Assembly (NCBI GenBank): GCA_946481025.1
Contig: CAMLNA010000008.1
Location: forward strand, 7,187 to 71,186
Length of the DNA: 64,000 nucleotides
Direction of reading: 5' to 3'
Source of the DNA: an uncultured Rivibacter sp.
Lineage (GTDB): Bacteria > Pseudomonadota > Gammaproteobacteria > Burkholderiales > Burkholderiaceae
Shown piece by piece: positions 58,905 through 64,000 of the stretch. The notes beneath the pieces are model-generated. The model ran no database searches and was not told the origin of the DNA. It saw only the letters and a program-made list of their open reading frames with translations. The position numbers were made by a program, and so were the translations under genes. Each line of letters begins with the position of its first letter. The first letter of the stretch is position 1.

Positions 58905-59846
58905 ATGCCCGCCACCCTGGACGGCCAACTGGTCGTCGCCATCTCTTCACGCGCCCTGTTCGACTTCGAGGAGGAGAACCTCCTCTTCGAGTCGGCCGAC
59001 GACCGCGCCTACATGCAGCTGCAGCTCGACCGGCTCGACCAGCCGGCACGCCCCGGCGTGGCCTTTTCGCTGGTGCGCAAGCTGCTCGCCTTCAACACGC
59101 CGGACCAGCCGCCGCGGGTCGAGGTGGTGATCCTGTCGCGCAACGATCCGGTCTCGGGCATGCGGGTGTTCCGCTCGGCGCAGCATTTCGGCCTGCCCAT
59201 CCAGCGCGGCGTGTTCACCCGCGGCGCGTCACCCTACCGCTACCTCAAGCCGCTGCACGCCAACCTGTTCCTGTCGGCCAATGAAGCCGACGTGCGCTCG
59301 GCGCTCGAGGCCGGCGTGCCGGCCGCCCGCGTGGCGCCCAACGCGGCGCGTGCATCGGCCGAGCACCCGAACGAGGTGCGCATCGCCTTCGACGGCGACG
59401 CGGTGCTGTTCTCCGACGAGTCCGAGCGCATCTTCCAGAGCGGCGGGCTCGACGCCTTCCAGCGCAACGAGGCCGACCTCGCCGCCAAGCCGCTGGCGGC
59501 CGGCCCGTTCAAGCCGCTGCTCGAGGCGCTGCAGAAGCTGCAGCAGGCCGGCACCGAGCGCATGCACATCCGCACCGCGCTGGTCACCGCCCGCAGCGCC
59601 CCGGCCCATGAGCGCGCCATCCGCACGCTGATGGACTGGCACATCGAAGTGGACGAGGCGATGTTCCTGGGCGGCCTGCCCAAGGGCGAGTTCCTGCGCG
59701 AGTTCGAGCCGGACTTCTTCTTCGACGACCAGACGCGCCATGTCGAACACGCGGCCAACCACGTGCCGGCGGGGCATGTGGCGGCGGGGGTGAGCAACCT
59801 GCTCGACGCGGCCGCGGCGGCCGCCACTGCGGCACCACTCAGGTAG
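58905..59846 (+). CDS. Cytosolic 5'-nucleotidase (NT5C1-like)
   Basis: A 313-residue protein of the 5'-nucleotidase family that includes vertebrate cN-I. The start LVVAISSRALFDFEEEN and the blocks VVILSRNDPVSGMRVF, GVFTRGASPYRYL, VRIAFDGDAVLFSDESE (HAD-like Asp motif) and the C-terminal FEPDFFFDDQTRHVE are visible. It would hydrolyse nucleoside monophosphates in the cytoplasm. It is 24 bp after the MCP gene, and its end overlaps the convergent regulator by 8 bp. Confidence 0.88.
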   Translation: MPATLDGQLVVAISSRALFDFEEENLLFESADDRAYMQLQLDRLDQPARPGVAFSLVRKLLAFNTPDQPPRVEVVILSRNDPVSGMRVFRSAQHFGLPIQRGVFTRGASPYRYLKPLHANLFLSANEADVRSALEAGVPAARVAPNAARASAEHPNEVRIAFDGDAVLFSDESERIFQSGGLDAFQRNEADLAAKPLAAGPFKPLLEALQKLQQAGTERMHIRTALVTARSAPAHERAIRTLMDWHIEVDEAMFLGGLPKGEFLREFEPDFFFDDQTRHVEHAANHVPAGHVAAGVSNLLDAAAAAATAAPLR

Positions 59847-60615
59847 TAGACCCCGGGGAGCCTGCGCGGCCTTCCCGGGCGGACACCACCTTGCGCCGCA
59901 AGCCCTCCAGGTCGAGCACCCTCAGCCCGCCGTATTCGATGCGGATGAGCCCGCCCTCCTGCAGCACGTGCAGCGCCTCGTTCACCCGCTGGCGCGACAG
60001 GCCCACCAGGTAGGCGAGTTCCTGCTGGGTGATGCGCAGCATCTGCCCCACGCCGGGATAGAGCGTCGGGTGGAACAACGCCGCGAGGCTGCGGGCCACC
60101 CGGGAGTCGGGGTCGTTCATGCGGTCGATCTCGCGCGCGGCGATGAACTGGCCCAGCCGTTCGTTGAGCTGGTTGAGCACGAAACGGTTGAAGGGAATGC
60201 TGGTCTCGAGCAGCCAGTGGAAGGTGTCGATGGGCAGGCCCGCCACCACGCTCTTGCGCAGCGCCAGCACGTTGTAGCGATAGGCCTCGCGCTTGAGCAG
60301 CGTGCCCTCGCCGAACCAGCCGCCCGGCGGCAGGCCGGCGAAGGTGACGCTGGCGCCGTCGGTGCTGTCGTTGCTCATCTTGAGCAGCCCGTCGACCACG
60401 CCGAACCAGAAGTTGGCCGGCCGGCCGATCTTGCAGACGATCTCGCCGACCTCGGCATCGGCCACCTGCAGTTCGTTGACGACCCGCTCTCGACCCACGC
60501 CGTCGACCACCGCCAGCCACGGCACCATGGCGAGCTCCGCGTCGGTGGCCGGACGAGCGCGCTGCCGCAGCGGCGGCACGCGAAGGACGTGGGCGGTGGA
60601 GTCGATGAAGGGCAT
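59839..60615 (-). CDS. Crp/Fnr-family transcriptional regulator
   Basis: A 258-residue regulator: cyclic-nucleotide-binding-like beta roll (about 45-130, FAGLPPGGWFGEGTLLKREAYRYNVLAL) and C-terminal helix-turn-helix (193-235, ITQQELAYLVGLSRQRVNEALHVLQEGGLI). No Fnr-type N-terminal cysteine cluster, so not an Fe-S oxygen sensor. Start 60615 (MPFIDSTAHVL). Divergent from the acyl-CoA synthetase operon, which it probably controls through the palindrome at 60695. Confidence 0.9.
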   Translation of the reverse strand: MPFIDSTAHVLRVPPLRQRARPATDAELAMVPWLAVVDGVGRERVVNELQVADAEVGEIVCKIGRPANFWFGVVDGLLKMSNDSTDGASVTFAGLPPGGWFGEGTLLKREAYRYNVLALRKSVVAGLPIDTFHWLLETSIPFNRFVLNQLNERLGQFIAAREIDRMNDPDSRVARSLAALFHPTLYPGVGQMLRITQQELAYLVGLSRQRVNEALHVLQEGGLIRIEYGGLRVLDLEGLRRKVVSAREGRAGSPGSTT

Positions 60616-60694
60616 GCGGTTCGAACGCTCGCGCCGATTGACGCTGCAATGACAGTCGCGCCCCGGGAAAGCCCCCCTCGGGGTGTCCCTAGGA

Positions 60695-60712
60695 TTGTCA
60701 GCACAACGACAA
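60695..60712. promoter_or_regulatory. Candidate Crp/Fnr-type operator
   Basis: TTGTC-N8-GACAA is a perfect inverted repeat in the 185-bp divergent gap (60616-60800). Half-sites resemble Crp/Fnr sites, but the 8-bp spacing differs from Crp (6) and Fnr (4). Confidence 0.45.
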
Positions 60713-60800
60713 CCGGGCGTCAAACATCTCTCTAAGCTGTGGAGCAACAACAAGCACAGGCACCGACCCGCTGCCGGCGAAGCACACAGCCAAAGGAGAC

Positions 60801-62750
60801 GTGGTGGAAGCGACCTTCCCACGATTGCTGCTGCAGCACGCAGCACAGCGACCCGACGCGCCCGCCCTGCGCGAGAAGGACCTCGGCATCTGGCAGACCT
60901 TCAGCTGGCGCGAACTGGCCGAGCTGGTGCGCCACATGGCCTGCGGCCTCGCGGCCGCGGGGCTGCGGCGCGGGCAGCACCTGGTGGTGGTGGGCGAGAA
61001 CCGGCCGCGGCTGTATGCCGGCATGCTCGCCGCGCAATCGCTCGGCGCCGTTCCGGTGCCGCTGTACCAGGACGCGGTGGCGGCCGAGTTCGTGTTCCCG
61101 CTCAACAACGCCGAGGTCGCCTACGCGATCGTCGAGGACCAGGAGCAGGTGGACAAGCTGCTCGAGGTCCGCGGCGACTGCCCGGGGCTTGCCCGCATCT
61201 GGTTCGACGATCCGCGCGGCCTGCGCAACTACAAGGAGCCGGGGCTGGCGTCGATCGACGCGCTGGTCGAGGAGGGCCGGCGGCACGAGGCGCAGCACCC
61301 GCAGTTCTACCTGCAGGAAGTGGCCAAGGCCGCGCCGGGCGATGTGGCGGCGATGTTCTTCACCTCGGGCACCACCGGCAACCCGAAGGGCGTGGTGCAC
61401 ACCCATGCCAGCCTGCTCGACCGCGCGCAGGCCGGTGCCCGCTTCGACAAGCTGAGCGCCGCCGAGGAGGTGCTGGCCTACCTGCCGCCCGCCTGGATCG
61501 GGCAGAACTGCTTTTCGTATGCGCAATGGCTGGTGTGCGGCTACGTCGTCAACTGCCCGGAGTCGTCGAGCACGGTGAGCATCGACCTGAAGGAGATCGG
61601 CCCGACCTACTACTTCGCGCCGCCGCGCATCTTCGAGGGCCTGCTGACCAGCGTGATGATCCGCATGGAAGACGCGGGCGCCCCCAAGCGCTGGCTGTTC
61701 AACCGCTTCATGGACGTGGCCCGGCGGGTGGGCCCGGCGCGCATGGACCGCAAGCCGGTGGGCGCGCTCGACAACCTGCTCTACGCACTGGGCAACGTGC
61801 TGGTCTACGGCCCCCTGCGCAACACGCTGGGACTGTCGCGGGTGCGCGTGGCCTACACCGCCGGCGAGGCCATCGGCCCGGACCTCTTCACCTTCTACCG
61901 CGCCATCGGCATCAACCTGAAGCAGCTGTACGGCTCCACCGAGACCGCAGTGTTCGTGTGCCTGCAGCCCGACCATGAAGTGAAGGCCGACACGGTGGGG
62001 GTGCCGATCGAAGGCGTGGAGATCAAGGTGGACGACAGCGGCGAAGTGCTGATCCGCTCGGGCGGCCTGCTCAAGGAGTACTACAAGAACCCGCAGGCCA
62101 CGGCCGACGTCAAGACCGCCGAAGGCTGGTACCGCAGCGGCGACGCCGGCTTCCTCGACGCCTCGGGGCACCTGAAGATCATCGACCGCGCCAAGGACGT
62201 GGGCCGCATCAAGGGCGGCAGCAACGACGGCGCGATGTTCGCGCCCAAGTACGTCGAGAACAAGCTGAAGTTCTTCCCGCACATCAAGGAGGCCGTGGCC
62301 TTCGGCGACCGGCGCGAGAAGGTCTGCGCCTTCATCAACATCGACTTCGAGGCCGTGGGCAACTGGGCCGAGAAGCGCAACCTGCCCTATGCCGGCTACA
62401 CCGACCTGGCCGGCAAGCCCGAGGTCTACGAGCTGGTGCGCGACTGCGTGGCCAAGGTCAACGCCGACCTCGCCGCCGACGAGCGGCTCGCGGGCAGCCA
62501 GGTGAGCCGCTTCCTGGTGCTGCACAAGGAGCTCGATGCCGACGACGGCGAGCTCACCCGCACCCGCAAGGTCCGCCGCGGCTACATCGGCGAGAAGTAC
62601 GCCGTGCTGGTGGACGCGCTGTACGGCGGCCGGGCCTCGCAGTACATCGAGACCCAGGTGAAGTTCGAGGACGGCCGCACCGGCATGGTGTCGGCCGAGC
62701 TGCGCATCGCCGATGCGCCCACCTATCCTGCCGTGAGGAGGGCCGCATGA
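60801..62750 (+). CDS. Long-chain acyl-CoA synthetase (AMP-forming)
   Basis: A 649-residue AMP-binding enzyme. ATP motif TSGTTGNPKG (188-197), GSTETAVFVC, YRSGDAGFLD and the Lys-containing C-terminal domain. Large FadD/ACSBG-like type. It would activate a fatty or aromatic acid to its CoA ester. GTG start at 60801 or 60804; AAAGGAG upstream favours 60804. Followed by Liv-type ABC genes with an ATGA overlap, so it likely activates the imported acid. Confidence 0.92.
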   Translation: MVEATFPRLLLQHAAQRPDAPALREKDLGIWQTFSWRELAELVRHMACGLAAAGLRRGQHLVVVGENRPRLYAGMLAAQSLGAVPVPLYQDAVAAEFVFPLNNAEVAYAIVEDQEQVDKLLEVRGDCPGLARIWFDDPRGLRNYKEPGLASIDALVEEGRRHEAQHPQFYLQEVAKAAPGDVAAMFFTSGTTGNPKGVVHTHASLLDRAQAGARFDKLSAAEEVLAYLPPAWIGQNCFSYAQWLVCGYVVNCPESSSTVSIDLKEIGPTYYFAPPRIFEGLLTSVMIRMEDAGAPKRWLFNRFMDVARRVGPARMDRKPVGALDNLLYALGNVLVYGPLRNTLGLSRVRVAYTAGEAIGPDLFTFYRAIGINLKQLYGSTETAVFVCLQPDHEVKADTVGVPIEGVEIKVDDSGEVLIRSGGLLKEYYKNPQATADVKTAEGWYRSGDAGFLDASGHLKIIDRAKDVGRIKGGSNDGAMFAPKYVENKLKFFPHIKEAVAFGDRREKVCAFINIDFEAVGNWAEKRNLPYAGYTDLAGKPEVYELVRDCVAKVNADLAADERLAGSQVSRFLVLHKELDADDGELTRTRKVRRGYIGEKYAVLVDALYGGRASQYIETQVKFEDGRTGMVSAELRIADAPTYPAVRRAA

Positions 62751-63619
62751 TGGCTGCCGCCACCGCATTGCGCGCCGCCGGCGCCGACATGCCGCTGCAC
62801 CAGGCCGTGGACGCGGCCAACGACTCGCGCCCGGCGGCTGCCCGCCGCGCCGGCGACGTGATCCTCGACGTGCAGAACATCTCGCTGTCGTTCGGCGGGG
62901 TCAAGGCGCTCACCGACATCAGCTTCAACGTCCGCGAGCACGAGATCCGCGCCATCATCGGCCCCAACGGCGCGGGCAAGAGCTCGATGCTCAACTGCAT
63001 CAATGGCGTCTACACGCCGCAGCAGGGCTCCATCACCTTCCGCGGCAGGACGTTCACGCACATGAACTCGCGCCAGGTGGCCGAGATGGGCGTGGCCCGC
63101 ACCTTCCAGAACCTGGCGCTGTTCAAGGGCATGAGCGTGCTCGACAACATCATGACCGGGCGCAACCTGCACATGAAGTCCAACCTGTTCTGGCAGGCCC
63201 TGCGCCTGGGCCCGGCCCAGCGCGAGGAGATCGCGCAGCGCGAGTTCGTCGAACGCATCATCGACTTCCTCGAGATCCAGGCCCATCGCAAGACGCCGGT
63301 GGGCCGGCTGCCCTATGGCCTGCAGAAGCGGGTGGACCTGGGCCGCGCGCTGGCGATGCAGCCGCAGGTGCTGCTGCTCGACGAGCCGATGGCCGGCATG
63401 AACGTCGAGGAGAAGCAGGACATGTGCCGCTTCATCCTGGACGTCAACGACGAGTTCGGCACCACCATCGTGCTGATCGAGCACGACATGGGCGTGGTGA
63501 TGGACATCAGCGACCGCGTGGTGGTGCTCGACTACGGCAGGAAGATCGGCGACGGCACGCCGGACGAGGTGCGCAGCAATCCCGAGGTCATCAAGGCCTA
63601 CCTGGGCACGAGCCACTGA
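62747..63619 (+). CDS. Branched-chain-type ABC transporter ATPase (LivG-like)
   Basis: A 290-residue ATPase: Walker A GPNGAGKSS, LivG-type insert ARTFQNLALFKGMSVLDNI, Walker B VLLLDEPMAGM, and His-switch LIEHDMGVV. The signature region reads RLPYGLQKRVDLGRA, with LPYG in place of LSGG, common in this group. A 36-residue N-terminal extension precedes the domain. ATGA overlap with the synthetase gene. Confidence 0.92.
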   Translation: MMAAATALRAAGADMPLHQAVDAANDSRPAAARRAGDVILDVQNISLSFGGVKALTDISFNVREHEIRAIIGPNGAGKSSMLNCINGVYTPQQGSITFRGRTFTHMNSRQVAEMGVARTFQNLALFKGMSVLDNIMTGRNLHMKSNLFWQALRLGPAQREEIAQREFVERIIDFLEIQAHRKTPVGRLPYGLQKRVDLGRALAMQPQVLLLDEPMAGMNVEEKQDMCRFILDVNDEFGTTIVLIEHDMGVVMDISDRVVVLDYGRKIGDGTPDEVRSNPEVIKAYLGTSH

Positions 63620-63639
63620 AGGACGAAGGACACAACGAC

Positions 63640-64000
63640 ATGGGCTTCTTCCTCGAGACCCTCATCGGCGGCCTGATGGCAGGCATGCTGTATTCGCTGA
63701 TCGCGCTGGGCTTCGTGCTCATCTTCAAGGCCAGCGGCGTCTTCAACTTCGCCCAGGGCGCGATGGTGCTGTTCGCCGCGCTCGCCATGGCGCGCTTCTC
63801 CGAATGGCTGCCGGGCTGGACCGGCATCGAAAGCAAGCTGTTCGCCAACGTGGCCGCCTTCGTGCTCGCGATGGTGGTGATGGTCGCGGTGGCCTGGCTG
63901 ATCGAGCGCCTGTGCCTGTCCAAGCTGGTCAACCAGGAGGGCATCACGCTGCTGATGGCCACGCTGGGCATCACCTACTTCCTCGACGGCTTCGGCCAGA
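63640..64000 (+). CDS. Branched-chain-type ABC transporter permease (LivH-like), partial
   Basis: The first 120 codons of a permease cut by the window end. MGFFLETLIGGLMAGMLYSLIALGFVLIFKASGVFNFAQGAMVLF is the LivH hallmark, with at least three membrane helices. It lies 20 bp after the ATPase gene. Further members (LivM, substrate-binding protein, LivF) are expected beyond the edge. Confidence 0.92.
   Translation, partial: MGFFLETLIGGLMAGMLYSLIALGFVLIFKASGVFNFAQGAMVLFAALAMARFSEWLPGWTGIESKLFANVAAFVLAMVVMVAVAWLIERLCLSKLVNQEGITLLMATLGITYFLDGFGQ

Overview
The window is high-GC DNA, tightly packed with co-oriented, overlapping genes. Gene content and order point to a betaproteobacterium of the order Burkholderiales, probably near Rubrivivax, Rhizobacter or Leptothrix. 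The evidence is an mlaFEDACB cluster that contains mlaA, a pilMNOPQ-aroK-aroB-dgt string next to gltBD and divergent from ponA, a Burkholderiales-type porin, a complete gsp operon, and many ATGA stop/start overlaps. The lineage is inferred from gene families and order, not from a database search. No tRNA, rRNA, CRISPR array, prophage or plasmid origin was seen.

Layout. 1-1000: the tail of zwf and a HexR/RpiR-type sugar regulator. 1025-5011 (minus): the Mla pathway that returns phospholipid from the outer membrane to the inner membrane. 5157-11414 (minus): glutamate synthase gltB-gltD, with a recognisable promoter. 11481-12258: a REP-associated Y1 transposase (RAYT) gene with conserved ends, lying between dgt and gltB. 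12282-22309 (minus): type IV pilus genes pilMNOPQ, a large Ig-like lipoprotein, then aroK, aroB and dgt. 22567-26749: ponA, cyaY, lptM and lysA. 26766-35094 (minus): a peptide/acyl-amino-acid ABC importer with two substrate-binding proteins and an M20 amidohydrolase. 35250-40774: porin, coq7, an OsmC-like protein, a candidate small RNA, ilvA and an unusual CobT-like protein.

40782-52178 holds a type II secretion system: gspC is divergent from gspGHIJKLMNDEF, so all core parts except the prepilin peptidase are present. 52413-60615 is a signalling stretch: a single-domain globin, a hybrid PAS histidine kinase with an OmpR-type regulator, a Lon-like AAA+ ATPase behind a textbook sigma-54 promoter, a methyl-accepting chemotaxis protein, a cytosolic 5'-nucleotidase and a Crp/Fnr regulator. 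60801-64000 begins an acyl-CoA synthetase plus Liv-type ABC transporter operon, cut by the window end.

How the parts relate. Most of the window is envelope biology: Mla lipid transport, PBP1A, LptM, type IV pili, type II secretion and a porin, beside nitrogen and amino-acid metabolism (GltBD, LysA, IlvA, AroBK). The most interesting non-routine signals are the three-hairpin candidate sRNA upstream of ilvA, the sigma-54-driven Lon-like ATPase, the CobT homologue with altered signature residues, and the Ig-like lipoprotein inside the pil-aro operon.
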